The notes: a model not told the origin generated them from the sequence alone. A stretch of 64,000 nt of DNA from an uncultured bacterium (GCA_937949995.1 CALFEO010000001.1:1-64000), one strand, 5' to 3'; positions 50,547 through 59,839 are shown, counted from the stretch's first letter. Program-made: numbers and translations.

Positions 50547-51821
50547 ATGCCCCAAGGAGGAGCCGCTAAAAAATTAGAACCTCAAGCAAGCGATAAAAAT
50601 CGCTCTTCTTCGAATGCGGCCAAACGCGCTACTTTTTCGGTAAAAATCACTCCCGTCAATGACAACTCTTCAGCACCTTCATCCGGTCGATCTACACTTC
50701 CATCCATCACTCCAACCGCAAAAGGGATGCCTCAAACATCTCCCGGTGCAAAAACTCTTCGTGGAATCGGGCCATCGGCCCCAAAAACAGCGCCTCGCCC
50801 AACCGGAATCGGTTCGGCTTCGCCCGTGGGCAAAAAATCTCCAAAAAAACCATCCCGCTCCGTAGGCCCCAAGGCCATAACCCGACCCGTTAACCCCATG
50901 CAATTGGCTTCGCGTTTGCAATCCGATCAGCAACGGGCGCGCTTGGACAGCGCCCCCGGCACCGGTCCGACCCGCGAAGAAATGCTAGCGGGCACAGGTA
51001 CGGGAGACAATGCCATTTTACCCGGACAATTCGATCCGCTCAAAGGTCAAAGCGCTTTTGGACGCGAAGCTGAAGCTCCAGGATCAATGTCCGAATCTTC
51101 CGATCGCACAGACGATGCAAAAGGCGGGGGCCCGGTTATGTCGGATTTGGAGCGGCAACGCGCCATGCAGTTTTCCCAAGCACAGATGGCGGCTGCGGCC
51201 GGGGCTTCGGGTGTTGCCGGAGCCGGACAAACCGGTACCGAAACAGCAGCTCCCGGCGCAATCACGGTCGGTAAAAAATCAGCCGTCGCGCAAACCTCTC
51301 CGCAAGAACAAACAATTGAAGAAACCGAACAAACAATCGAAGAACAAGTCCCCGCCGATCAAAAACAACCCGGTAAAAAAGGCTCCGATCTCCAAACCGC
51401 TCAAAACATCGCGTCCGCCATGAACATGGAAAAAACCGCCAAGGTTCTGGGCGCGGCGCAAGCCGTAAAAGGCAATATAGAGGCCGTTCGCAAAGTGCAA
51501 AAAACAGCTCAAACTTTTTGGAATATCATCAAAGCAGGCGAATTAGCGGCCGGTGTCTCGATTCTTTCCTTGGTTATTTTGATAATTACCGCCAATCTTC
51601 AGATGATTAATAAATATACTTTCAAAAACCGCATCATCCCGCCTACATTTTTGATCGAAGACGCGGCCATTATCTGCGTTAACTGCGCTTTATGCGGAGC
51701 CTCGTGCATATCCGTAACAGCCATGCCATTTATAATGATTCCACTGATCGGTTCCCTCATTTTAATGGCCGGATTACTTGGCTTGGATTTCTTGGATATT
51801 TTTGACTTGGGAATCATGTAA
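50547..51821 (+). CDS. low-complexity protein with C-terminal membrane helices, unknown function
   Basis: A 424-residue protein. Residues 1-330 are disordered-looking: rich in Pro, Ser, Lys, Ala, Gly and Gln, with an Ala/Gly-rich block (QAQMAAAAGASGVAGAGQTG) and a Gln/Glu block (EETEQTIEEQVPADQKQPG). Residues about 310-424 contain two or three TM helices (LAAGVSILSLVILIITANLQM, FIMIPLIGSLILMAGLLGLDFLDIF) with CVNCALCGASC between. This long-linker-plus-membrane layout recalls T4SS-associated proteins of Patescibacteria, but no family is certain. First gene of the plus-strand envelope cluster. ATG at 50547 is preferred over TTG upstream. Confidence 0.7.
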   Translation: MPQGGAAKKLEPQASDKNRSSSNAAKRATFSVKITPVNDNSSAPSSGRSTLPSITPTAKGMPQTSPGAKTLRGIGPSAPKTAPRPTGIGSASPVGKKSPKKPSRSVGPKAITRPVNPMQLASRLQSDQQRARLDSAPGTGPTREEMLAGTGTGDNAILPGQFDPLKGQSAFGREAEAPGSMSESSDRTDDAKGGGPVMSDLERQRAMQFSQAQMAAAAGASGVAGAGQTGTETAAPGAITVGKKSAVAQTSPQEQTIEETEQTIEEQVPADQKQPGKKGSDLQTAQNIASAMNMEKTAKVLGAAQAVKGNIEAVRKVQKTAQTFWNIIKAGELAAGVSILSLVILIITANLQMINKYTFKNRIIPPTFLIEDAAIICVNCALCGASCISVTAMPFIMIPLIGSLILMAGLLGLDFLDIFDLGIM

Positions 51822-51872
51822 TAAATTGATAAACCGCGGGTAAACCTATATAATAAAACAAACCATGCTTAT

Positions 51873-53099
51873 ATGATCTCTATAACCGAAGCGCAAAAAA
51901 AAATTCTGTTTATCATCTTTTTTGTAACTTTTACGGTCGGCACAGGATATGCTCTGTACTATTTCTTTTTCAGACCTTTGCCCGCGCCCGTTACCCAAAC
52001 CGGTGAAACTCCGCCGGCTTACACAGGTACACTCACCCCTTCGGGCGAAAGAGAAACCGACCAACCGTTTATCCCTTCGCAACCGGCCGGCCTTCCCATT
52101 GCCGGCCAAGCACCCGGCCAAGCGGAAACAACCGCAGAGTCCGATGCGCTTCGATCCCAAGTTACACAAGCTTTAAGCTTGGCCAAAAACGGTTCACCTC
52201 GCTATTACGACCCGCTTGATGGACGGTTTTATCAACTTTCAGCCGATGGTCAAGAACAAAGGCTTTCCAATCGTCAATTTTTAAATGTCGAAACAATTAA
52301 TTGGTCGAGCGTCAGCAATCAAGCGATTTTGGAATTTCCGGACGGAAGCAATATTTACTACAACTTCGACGAAGACCGCCAAGTAACCCTGCCCGCTCAT
52401 TGGGAAGATTTTGCATTCTCTCCCGTTGACGATAAAATTACCGCCAAAAGCATCGGTTTGGACGAGCGCAACCGCTTTTTGGTTGTAGCTGATGCGGATG
52501 GCAATGAAGCAACAGCTCTATATGAACTTGGATCCAATGCCGACAGAATCATTCCCAGCTGGTCGCCCAACAACACTGTCGTTGGATTTTCCAAAACCGG
52601 CGATCCCCTGCCGGACGGAGGCGAAGAAATCTTGCTCTTGGGCAAAAATCACGAATCCTTCAAGCCCCTCAAGGTTGCAGGCAAGGGCTTTCTCCCCTCC
52701 TGGTCGCCAACCGGCAAACAATTGCTCTACAGCATTTATCATGAACGTGATAATTACAAACCCATGCTCTGGATTTCCGAGGCTTCCGGCCCTGAAATCG
52801 GTCAAAATCGCCGCCGCTTAAACATAAATACTTGGGCTGATAAATGCGTTTGGCACGATGAACAAACCATTTATTGCGGTGTTCCCGTAGCTCTTCCGGA
52901 TGGAGCGGGCTGGGATCGAAATCTTGTCTCCGCTGTTTCCGATGATATCTATCGCATCGATTTAAAAACCGGTGTAGCGCAAAAAATCAACACATCACCT
53001 TTAACGCGTCCCATTAACAATCCTCAATTGAATGCGGAACAAAATCAAATAATTTACACGGATACCATAACCGGACACTTGTATAAATTCGATCTGTAA
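51873..53099 (+). CDS. membrane-anchored TolB/WD40-like beta-propeller protein
   Basis: A 408-residue protein with an N-terminal TM (ILFIIFFVTFTVGTGYALYYFFF, 12-34) and a Pro/Thr-rich linker. Propeller blades follow, with repeated patterns such as WSSVSNQAILEFPDGSNIYYNF, PSWSPNNTVVGFSKTGDP, PSWSPTGKQLLYSIYHERDN and NPQLNAEQNQIIYTDT; the 'SWSPdgkqLly' core is typical of TolB/PD40 blades. It probably binds proteins or polysaccharide outside the membrane. It ends three bases before the DsbA-like gene, so they are co-transcribed. Confidence 0.83.
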   Translation: MISITEAQKKILFIIFFVTFTVGTGYALYYFFFRPLPAPVTQTGETPPAYTGTLTPSGERETDQPFIPSQPAGLPIAGQAPGQAETTAESDALRSQVTQALSLAKNGSPRYYDPLDGRFYQLSADGQEQRLSNRQFLNVETINWSSVSNQAILEFPDGSNIYYNFDEDRQVTLPAHWEDFAFSPVDDKITAKSIGLDERNRFLVVADADGNEATALYELGSNADRIIPSWSPNNTVVGFSKTGDPLPDGGEEILLLGKNHESFKPLKVAGKGFLPSWSPTGKQLLYSIYHERDNYKPMLWISEASGPEIGQNRRRLNINTWADKCVWHDEQTIYCGVPVALPDGAGWDRNLVSAVSDDIYRIDLKTGVAQKINTSPLTRPINNPQLNAEQNQIIYTDTITGHLYKFDL

Positions 53100-53102
53100 A
53101 CT

Positions 53103-53816
53103 ATGCAAATACATTTTAACACGCAAAAAATCGCGACATTGATAATCATCTTTGCCATAGTTATTTTTGCCGGTTCAGCCGGATACAAATGGTACAAAAT
53201 CTCAACCGACACCTATATAGCCGGCGCGCCTCCCGCGGATCTGATCAACGAAATTCCGCCAAAATCAGTCCCCTACAATCAAATCAAACCGCGCGCATTA
53301 ACCCCTTATGACGCTTTTATTATCGGTTCCGCATCTTCTTCCTATGGCTTGGTAATCTACGGCGATTATACCAATCCCGCCTCCAATGCATTATTGGCCG
53401 AGCTTGTTCCCAAATTATTACCTTATGAAGATTTAATTCGTTTAAACTGGCACTACCTGCCCGAAACAACTAAAGACGGCGACATGGGTTTCGAAGCCGC
53501 CATAGCCTCCGAATGCTCGCGTTTGTTGGATACCGGCTGGCCTTTACATACGGCATTATTAAAAGAAACGAATAAAACACTGAACCGCTCCCGCTTAAAA
53601 CAATTGGTGGAAGATTTAAGTATTGATCCCGAAATGATCAACGCCTGTCAAAATAACGCCGCTGTTCGCGACAGCATCAAAACAGCGATTCAAACCGCCA
53701 AAGGCGATGGCATCGACAAAGCACCTTTTGTTTTCGTGGGCACCGAAGCCATACCCGCCTCCGAGGTCAATACTGAAAAAATCATCAATGCCCTTAGAAA
53801 CTATATTCAAAATTGA
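53103..53816 (+). CDS. DsbA-like thioredoxin-fold protein without the CXXC motif
   Basis: A 237-residue membrane-anchored protein. TM is residues 9-27 (IATLIIIFAIVIFAGSAGYKW type). The thioredoxin-like domain starts YGLVIYGDYTNPASNALLAELVPKLL, aligned with the DsbA/thioredoxin_4 opening F-x-D-x-x-C-P-x-C: the Cys positions are Asn91 and Ser94. The helical insert and the cis-Pro loop (DKAPFVFVGTEAIPASE) are present. It therefore cannot do dithiol exchange and may act as a binding chaperone. It overlaps the following pilin-SLT gene by 29 bases. Confidence 0.83.
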   Translation: MQIHFNTQKIATLIIIFAIVIFAGSAGYKWYKISTDTYIAGAPPADLINEIPPKSVPYNQIKPRALTPYDAFIIGSASSSYGLVIYGDYTNPASNALLAELVPKLLPYEDLIRLNWHYLPETTKDGDMGFEAAIASECSRLLDTGWPLHTALLKETNKTLNRSRLKQLVEDLSIDPEMINACQNNAAVRDSIKTAIQTAKGDGIDKAPFVFVGTEAIPASEVNTEKIINALRNYIQN

Positions 53817-55281
53817 TTCAATTCTAAAACACAAGCCCTCAACCGTTTTTTTTGCCAAAACGCTGTTATTTTTTATCACATTTTTCTCGCTTTCTTTTCC
53901 GATTTTGGCAAATGCCGCCTGCTGTATCTGTCAGCACCCTCAAGTAATAACCGGAATAGTTTGCATCAGCAAAGAAAACACATCTTGCACCAATTTAGGC
54001 ACTCTTAACGATGAGTTAAAACCCGCAACCTGCAAAACCGAAAACAACGACTCGGCTTGCCGTTTGGTTAAAGACGGCGGTATTTGCGTTAACAATCCCA
54101 ATACGACCGCGGCCGCGTTCAAATTAAGCGAAATCCTGCCCCAAACCCCCGCCCCCGCAGCCCCGGCATCTCCCGCACCCGCAACCGAATTCAAACCCGT
54201 ACTCGTCAACTTAAACATAGCCATCCCCGGCGCCGAATTTTCCAATCCCACTTTACAGCAAGGCATGCTCTCCATACCTTACCTCGGTCAATATATTCAA
54301 GCCTTCTATAAACTTTTGATAGGCATCAGTTTAATCGCGGCCGCCATCATGATTGTTTACGGCGGTTTCCGCTATATCGCTTCCGCTACAACTCCCAAAA
54401 TCCAAGCCGGCAAACAAATCATAATCGATGCCCTCATGGGCTTGGTTATCGTCATCGGCGCCTATATAATCTTAGCCAATGTTAATCCCAATCTCACTCA
54501 ATTCGGAAGCTTAACATTGCCGTTTGTAGAGGAGAAACCGCTGGAATTATTAGATGCTGAAACACACAATGCTGTTGCAAGCGGAAGTAAATTTTTCAGC
54601 GGCAATGAAAACGTCGCGCCTGAAGAGATCTTTAAAAAAGCTAAAGAAGTCGCTCAAAGGGAAGGAGTTGATCCCTGTATCGTTGAAGCAATTATTAAAA
54701 CCGAATCAGGCGGTAAAACCGGTGCAATCGGTCATGACGAAAATTTTGCTCTTAATTTTTTAAAACTGCAATCCAGAATCCCTCAATCCAGAGTTGACTT
54801 TTTAAGATCTCGCAAATATGCCTCCGGTAAATCTTTCGCTTCCGATGTACCGATATTCCCACAAAATTGCAACGGTGCAAACATAACCGCCTGCAGACAA
54901 TTAGCCGGTACCGATGGTTCCAGAAAACCGGTCATGCCATTTAATGACGACAATTTTGATCCGTCCAAACAAGATTATAATTTAGACAAGCGTTATAGTC
55001 ATGGTTTTGGAATCAGTCAATTAACCATTTTCCCAGGCAGCGGAGGATTACCTCGATGCAATGGTCATTGGAGCGCCAAGATCGGCGACACTTGTTTTAC
55101 AGCTGCAGATTTACTAACCGCTGAAGGTGGTATCATGGCAATAATAAAAAATCCCGGAATTCAAAAAAATAAAAACAATCCCTCGGAAGCTTTTTGGAGC
55201 TATATCGGCGGCGCTAACAGATCTGGCAATGAATATTTACATCAAAAAAAAATGACCGCCTATCAAAAGTGTATAAAATAA
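53788..55281 (+). CDS. pilin-like module fused to a lytic transglycosylase-like domain
   Basis: A 497-residue exported protein. A signal peptide ends near PILANA-AC (43). A Cys-rich region (CCICQHPQ through CRLVKDGGIC) and an Ala/Pro linker (116-135) follow. The T4SS_pilin-like module covers about 144-240: IPGAEF, IPYLGQYIQAFYKLLIGI, TM1 ISLIAAAIMIVYGGFRYI, KIQAGKQIIIDALMGL, TM2 VIVIGAYIILANVNPN. The C-terminal part from about 285 looks like an SLT lysozyme fold: CIVEAIIKTESGG with the likely catalytic Glu306, and HGFGISQLTIFP resembling the GLMQ motif. It probably cleaves peptidoglycan at a secretion or pilus site. Start ATG 53788 overlaps the DsbA-like gene. Confidence 0.85.
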   Translation: MPLETIFKIDSILKHKPSTVFFAKTLLFFITFFSLSFPILANAACCICQHPQVITGIVCISKENTSCTNLGTLNDELKPATCKTENNDSACRLVKDGGICVNNPNTTAAAFKLSEILPQTPAPAAPASPAPATEFKPVLVNLNIAIPGAEFSNPTLQQGMLSIPYLGQYIQAFYKLLIGISLIAAAIMIVYGGFRYIASATTPKIQAGKQIIIDALMGLVIVIGAYIILANVNPNLTQFGSLTLPFVEEKPLELLDAETHNAVASGSKFFSGNENVAPEEIFKKAKEVAQREGVDPCIVEAIIKTESGGKTGAIGHDENFALNFLKLQSRIPQSRVDFLRSRKYASGKSFASDVPIFPQNCNGANITACRQLAGTDGSRKPVMPFNDDNFDPSKQDYNLDKRYSHGFGISQLTIFPGSGGLPRCNGHWSAKIGDTCFTAADLLTAEGGIMAIIKNPGIQKNKNNPSEAFWSYIGGANRSGNEYLHQKKMTAYQKCIK

Positions 55282-55286
55282 TAATA

Positions 55287-56594
55287 TTAATTGGGAAATT
55301 TTGAAACTCCCTCTTTGGTAAAATTGGGACGCATTATTCGAGTGATTGGTGAATACCTTCCCGTACAATTGCCTTTATTTGCCAAACATCTCTCTCTAAT
55401 GGTTGGATTTTGCTTAATACTGCCATCAAAAATCCAAGCTACACCGGGTTTATTCTCATGCCAACCCAGAAAAATCATTGAATGCATACCGTCACATTCT
55501 GTATTTCCGGCATAAACATAAACCCAATCCCCCGGCTCCAATCTTTCGGTGAATTTATCCGGATAATCACTTATGGTTGTACGCAGGTGATCTCTAACCA
55601 ATTTAATTGCTTCGGTTGATGATTTACCGCATTGATCACTGGATCTAAAATAACTTTGCCATCTTTCCGCCGTTTTTTGATCTTTAGCGCTTCTTGCATG
55701 TGCTAAACATTTTTCTCCGCTTTCACACCTTCTGCCATAAGCCCAGGTGTATGCATCGCCACCTATTTCCGATGATACAGATATAAAAGAACCCTTAATA
55801 GGTTTACAAATTCCATTTTTTATTTCTCCGTTAATTCCCGCGGCCATCCATGCACACTGAGCAACATTTCCACAATTATTCATATTTATACCGCAATCAG
55901 CCATAATTTCCGCCACTTGTCTTATTCTTGCCCCAAAATCACCACCGGTATAGGTTGCAGAAACATTTTGTATATATTTATCCTTCTCGATAGCCATTAT
56001 CGCCCTGCACTGTCCCGAAACAACGGGTTTAATCGCTTGAATTTCTGGATCGGGCACTATTGGACCATCCGCATAAATACCGCTTGGTGCAGTAGCTTCC
56101 GTGTGTAAAGAATGATCCGCTATGATAAATTCATTTCTAATTATTTCCGTTAAATCAAGACTGCGCGTTTGCACCAAATTGGCATTAACATTCGCCAAAA
56201 TCACATAAGATCCAAGCAAAATCGCCAATCCAACTACAGCATCAACAATTTTTTGCTTACCGCTTTCGACACGCATTCCGGTAGAACCTAATAGATACAA
56301 GAAACCGCCATATATTATGATTACAGCACTGGCGACTAAACCCACTCCCAAAATATATTTATAAAATGTAAAAATATACAATGACAAAAACGGTATAGAT
56401 AAAGCACCGAAAGATTTCGTAACACGAAAATCTTCAGCATTTAATCCCGGCAAAGGAACATTTAACCGGGGAACAGTATATGTAACATCAGCGGCAACGA
56501 CGCAATCCAAAGAAATAAATATACTATGAATAATAAATACACCCGCGATGATGGCAATGGAAAGAATAAATTTTCGTCTATTTTTTTTATACAT
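55287..56594 (-). CDS. pilin-like module fused to a putative NlpC/CHAP-type peptidase domain
   Basis: A 435-residue exported protein. An N-terminal hydrophobic signal (about 9-30) is followed by LPGLNAEDFRVTKSFGALSIPFLSLYIFTFYKYILG and the pilin-like helix pair: LVASAVIIIYGGFLYLLGS (86-104), SGKQKIVDAVVGL, AILLGSYVILANVNANL. The C-terminal 240 residues have CGNVAQCAWMAAGING (Cys241/Cys247 at a helix start) and later DWVYVYAGNTECDGMHSMIFLGWH, the order of Cys then His expected of NlpC/P60 or CHAP amidases. The catalytic assignment is inference. It converges on the SLT fusion with a 5-base gap. Confidence 0.75.
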   Translation of the reverse strand: MYKKNRRKFILSIAIIAGVFIIHSIFISLDCVVAADVTYTVPRLNVPLPGLNAEDFRVTKSFGALSIPFLSLYIFTFYKYILGVGLVASAVIIIYGGFLYLLGSTGMRVESGKQKIVDAVVGLAILLGSYVILANVNANLVQTRSLDLTEIIRNEFIIADHSLHTEATAPSGIYADGPIVPDPEIQAIKPVVSGQCRAIMAIEKDKYIQNVSATYTGGDFGARIRQVAEIMADCGINMNNCGNVAQCAWMAAGINGEIKNGICKPIKGSFISVSSEIGGDAYTWAYGRRCESGEKCLAHARSAKDQKTAERWQSYFRSSDQCGKSSTEAIKLVRDHLRTTISDYPDKFTERLEPGDWVYVYAGNTECDGMHSMIFLGWHENKPGVAWIFDGSIKQNPTIRERCLANKGNCTGRYSPITRIMRPNFTKEGVSKFPN

Positions 56595-56623
56595 ATTTTT
56601 TACTCTTTCTATTCATAGAAACA

Positions 56624-58384
56624 TTATTCCGCATCTGCTTCAGTTGAAGTCGAAAATTCTTCGGCAGCCTGTTGCGGTTGTTCATTTAAATCCATACAAC
56701 ATCTGAAGCCGTTTTCAAAAGCTCTCCAGGAAAGTACGTGCTCTCCTCCCCAAGCCTGTCTGCAAGTAGGCTTCGCTCCGGCTCCACCGCCAAGATGCGC
56801 CACGGGCGACCAATACCAATTCATCCAAATATATGCATCTTTATTCAGTGCCGACGATCCAAGGGCTTGCAAATCCTGTACTGACATTTTTTTTCTTAAA
56901 GCAATTTCTTGTACATTGCCAACCATATCCACAACCCCTTCTTCCGTTACGCAACGTGGACGTCTTCCGCTGATTTCCACAGCCTCATTAATTTCATTAA
57001 TAAAATTTTTGGCCGCAAAATACGCTTCACGATATTGTTCATTTAATAATGCGGTATTTTCATTTTCCGGTGTTAAAATACTGCCATCGGGTACTTGCGG
57101 ATAAAATTTATTAAATGCGCCCAATATTTTATCCCTTTGTGCTATCAATTTTGCAAAATTTTCACTGAACGAATCATAGTTGCATGGCGCAGGCTCATTT
57201 TTTGTCAATCTGACATTCATTCCTTGAGTTGCGTATGTTCCGGGAACGAATGTATTCCCATACCCATAATCATTGTCGCCATCGGGACCCAAGCAAGCTC
57301 TGACCCATTCATTTTGAGTACACAATCTTTTGCCCCTTCTATCGCACCACCAAGCAGCCTCAATTCCCAAAACTCCGGTGTATGGCTTAATACCTCTTCG
57401 ATTTGGCGCTTCATATCTATCTATACAAAATGATTCAACTTCAATTTTTGTTTTTGCCGTATAATTTACACTTTTAGAAATGGCTACCATATCGGGTGGA
57501 CATGCTCCTTGAGCAATTAAAGATCCCTGCGAATTTTTTGCTATCGTGCCCTCTTTGGGAATATATACTTTGGAATCCGACTGCTCCAAATCGGTAATCG
57601 ATTGATCAATACCCGGTAATACATAATCCCATTTCACCGTTGCGGCTTCTTGCGTCATTTTCAAGGCCTGATCCGGATCAGCCGGTGTATCTTGCTTGGA
57701 AACCACCGCCACCTCCATGGTTGGATTGGTTGTCGTATTTGGATTTATCATCGATAAAATCACAACACTGGCCAATAAAACACTTAAACCCAATACGGCA
57801 TCTTTAATCTTTTCTTTCGCATTACTGATTTTAGCTCCCGTACTGCCCAAAATATACAAAAAACCTCCATAAATTAACATCATGGCCGCAGCTATCAAAC
57901 CAATACCGACTAAATATTTATGTAAAGCGTATAAATATATTGCCAAATAAGGAACCTGCACTTTATTATCTTTTACTATCAGCTCGTCTGGAAAAGAAGC
58001 ACCCGGAATCGGTACTCCTAATACAGGCATAGCGGCTTTTTCAGTGGCATTTTCTTTATCTTCTTCATTAGCTGCAAAAAAATTATTATCAATCTTGGTA
58101 TAAACAAGCGGCTCATTGGAACAGCGCGCGGCCGGCTTGGTATTTATTTTATAACATGAATCATTATTCAAATTGGAACAAGTGACATTAAATTTTTGAT
58201 CAGTCTGTTTATTTATCTCATTTGCGGCAAAAGAACAATTTTTTGTACTGGGTACAGTTACACAAAAATCGGTTTTTCTGTTTTCAGCACCACATTCACA
58301 ACAGTTAAAAGTAATCGCATGACCTTGCCCTGGTATTAATAAGAAAAACGCAACAATTACAATAAAACGAATCAACATATTCAA
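56624..58384 (-). CDS. pilin-like module fused to a formylglycine-generating-enzyme-like (FGE-sulfatase) domain
   Basis: A 586-residue exported protein. Signal peptide about 1-23 (MLIRFIVIVAFFLLIPGQGHA), Cys-rich region (FNCCECGAENRKTDFC ... CYKI ... ARC), then IPGASFPDE, VPYLAIYLYALHKYLVG, TM1 IGLIAAAMMLIYGGFLYILGS (161-181), NAKEKIKDAVLGL, TM2 SVLLASVVILSMINPN. From about 290 the C-terminal domain has ACPPDMVAI, FCIDRYEAPN, EAAWWCDRRGKRLCTQNEWVRACLG, DMVGNVQE and ENGFRCCMD, matching the FGE-sulfatase/SUMF1 fold. Many such domains are ligand binders rather than oxidases. Co-oriented with the 55287 gene, 30 bases apart. Confidence 0.87.
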   Translation of the reverse strand: MNMLIRFIVIVAFFLLIPGQGHAITFNCCECGAENRKTDFCVTVPSTKNCSFAANEINKQTDQKFNVTCSNLNNDSCYKINTKPAARCSNEPLVYTKIDNNFFAANEEDKENATEKAAMPVLGVPIPGASFPDELIVKDNKVQVPYLAIYLYALHKYLVGIGLIAAAMMLIYGGFLYILGSTGAKISNAKEKIKDAVLGLSVLLASVVILSMINPNTTTNPTMEVAVVSKQDTPADPDQALKMTQEAATVKWDYVLPGIDQSITDLEQSDSKVYIPKEGTIAKNSQGSLIAQGACPPDMVAISKSVNYTAKTKIEVESFCIDRYEAPNRRGIKPYTGVLGIEAAWWCDRRGKRLCTQNEWVRACLGPDGDNDYGYGNTFVPGTYATQGMNVRLTKNEPAPCNYDSFSENFAKLIAQRDKILGAFNKFYPQVPDGSILTPENENTALLNEQYREAYFAAKNFINEINEAVEISGRRPRCVTEEGVVDMVGNVQEIALRKKMSVQDLQALGSSALNKDAYIWMNWYWSPVAHLGGGAGAKPTCRQAWGGEHVLSWRAFENGFRCCMDLNEQPQQAAEEFSTSTEADAE

Positions 58385-58480
58385 AACAAATATACCATAA
58401 AAACAGTCAAAGTGTTAGCCTGTATCATCGATAAATATGGCGCAAAGCATTGATATATGCAATTATAGTAATTAATTACT

Positions 58481-59836
58481 ATGCCCAAACCCACTCCTAT
58501 CCACATTTGCTCCAAATGCGATGCTCAATTTCCCAAATGGTCCGGCCGCTGCGAATCCTGCGGTGCTTGGGGCACTATCGGCAAAGAAGCAACTCTGCCA
58601 CACGCTTCCGGCGATACAGTTTCCGAAATCAAAGCCTCCCCAGCCAAACCAACCGCTTTCACTCAACTTTCGACGTTAGACGTTAGACGTTCGACGAATT
58701 TAACGGGTTTGGTAGCAATCGACACCATCCTGGGCAACAACCTGATCCCGGGATCCGTAACGTTAATCGCCGGCGAACCGGGCATGGGCAAATCAACGAT
58801 CCTAACGGAACTAGCTCTAAAAATGGCAGAAGACGGCAAAAAAATCATCTACGTCACCGGCGAAGAATCACCCTCGCAAATCAATCTGCGTTTAAAACGT
58901 TTAAGCCCAAAAACACCGGAAACGCTGTTTTTCATGGAAGATACGAATGCCGAAACCATTTGTGCCACACTGGAAGCGGAAAAACCCGATCTGGCCATTA
59001 TCGATTCCATTCAATCCATCAAAACCTCTCTTGCAACCGGCGAAGCCGGCAGTATCAATCAAGTCAAAGCTTCGGCCGCGGTTTTAACTCAATCCGCCAA
59101 AAAAACTTCGGTGCCCATTTTTTTGGTCGGCCAAGTAACCAAAGACGGCGATATTGCCGGCCCCAGAGTTTTGGAGCATGTCGTAGACACTGTGTTAAAT
59201 CTGGAAGGCGATCGCTTGCACCGCTTTCGCATCTTACGCGTAATCAAACACCGCTTCGGCTCTACGGATGAAACGGTACTGTTGGATATGACCGAAACCG
59301 GTTTACAAATCGTTCAAGATCCTTCGGCGGTCATAATCGAAAACCGTCCGACTTCGGCTCCCGGATCGGCAATCGGCTGTGTCATGGAGGGTCGGCGCCC
59401 TCTTTTGGTCGAGCTTCAAGCTCTTGTCTCTCCGGCCGGATACAGTACGCCAACCCGCAAAGCCACCGGCTTGGATGGTACACGTCTCAACATGCTATTA
59501 GCCGTTCTCTCGCGCCACGCCGGCCTCAAAGTTTACGACAAAGATGTTTACGCCAACGCTGCCGGCGGTTTCCCTGTCCGCGATCCGGCCTCGGATTTAG
59601 CCTTGGCGGCCGCAATATCAAGCGCCGTCGCGGGCAAACCTTTAGACGCCAAAACCGCCTATTTCGGCGAAATCGGTCTCACCGGCGAACTTCGCCCCGT
59701 TGCCCTACCCGAGCTCCGCATCAAAGAGCTCGCCCGCATGGGCTTTACAACCATCATCTGCCCCGTCTCCAAAAACCTAAAACTCACAACCAACGTCACT
59801 ATTATTCAAGCCAAAACAATCAGTGAGGCTTTGTAA
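58481..59836 (+). CDS. radA: DNA repair protein RadA
   Basis: A 451-residue RecA-like helicase for branch migration. N-terminal C4 zinc finger (Cys10, Cys13, Cys24, Cys27); Walker A GEPGMGKST (about 97-105); the RadA motif as KHRFG (usual KNRFG); and a C-terminal Lon-like domain (RKATGLDGTRLNMLLAVLSRHAGLKVYDKDVYANAAGG). Residues about 63-73 (STLDVRRSTNL) between the zinc finger and the ATPase domain come from a family C repeat. RBS not obvious. Divergent from the FGE fusion gene. Confidence 0.95.
   Translation: MPKPTPIHICSKCDAQFPKWSGRCESCGAWGTIGKEATLPHASGDTVSEIKASPAKPTAFTQLSTLDVRRSTNLTGLVAIDTILGNNLIPGSVTLIAGEPGMGKSTILTELALKMAEDGKKIIYVTGEESPSQINLRLKRLSPKTPETLFFMEDTNAETICATLEAEKPDLAIIDSIQSIKTSLATGEAGSINQVKASAAVLTQSAKKTSVPIFLVGQVTKDGDIAGPRVLEHVVDTVLNLEGDRLHRFRILRVIKHRFGSTDETVLLDMTETGLQIVQDPSAVIIENRPTSAPGSAIGCVMEGRRPLLVELQALVSPAGYSTPTRKATGLDGTRLNMLLAVLSRHAGLKVYDKDVYANAAGGFPVRDPASDLALAAAISSAVAGKPLDAKTAYFGEIGLTGELRPVALPELRIKELARMGFTTIICPVSKNLKLTTNVTIIQAKTISEAL
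58667..58698. repeat. family C heptamer repeat inside the radA coding region
   Basis: 'ctttcgacgttagacgttagacgttcgacgaa' is GACGTT(A/C) heptamers read in frame as STLDVRRST. Confidence 0.85.
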
Positions 59837-59839
59837 TAA

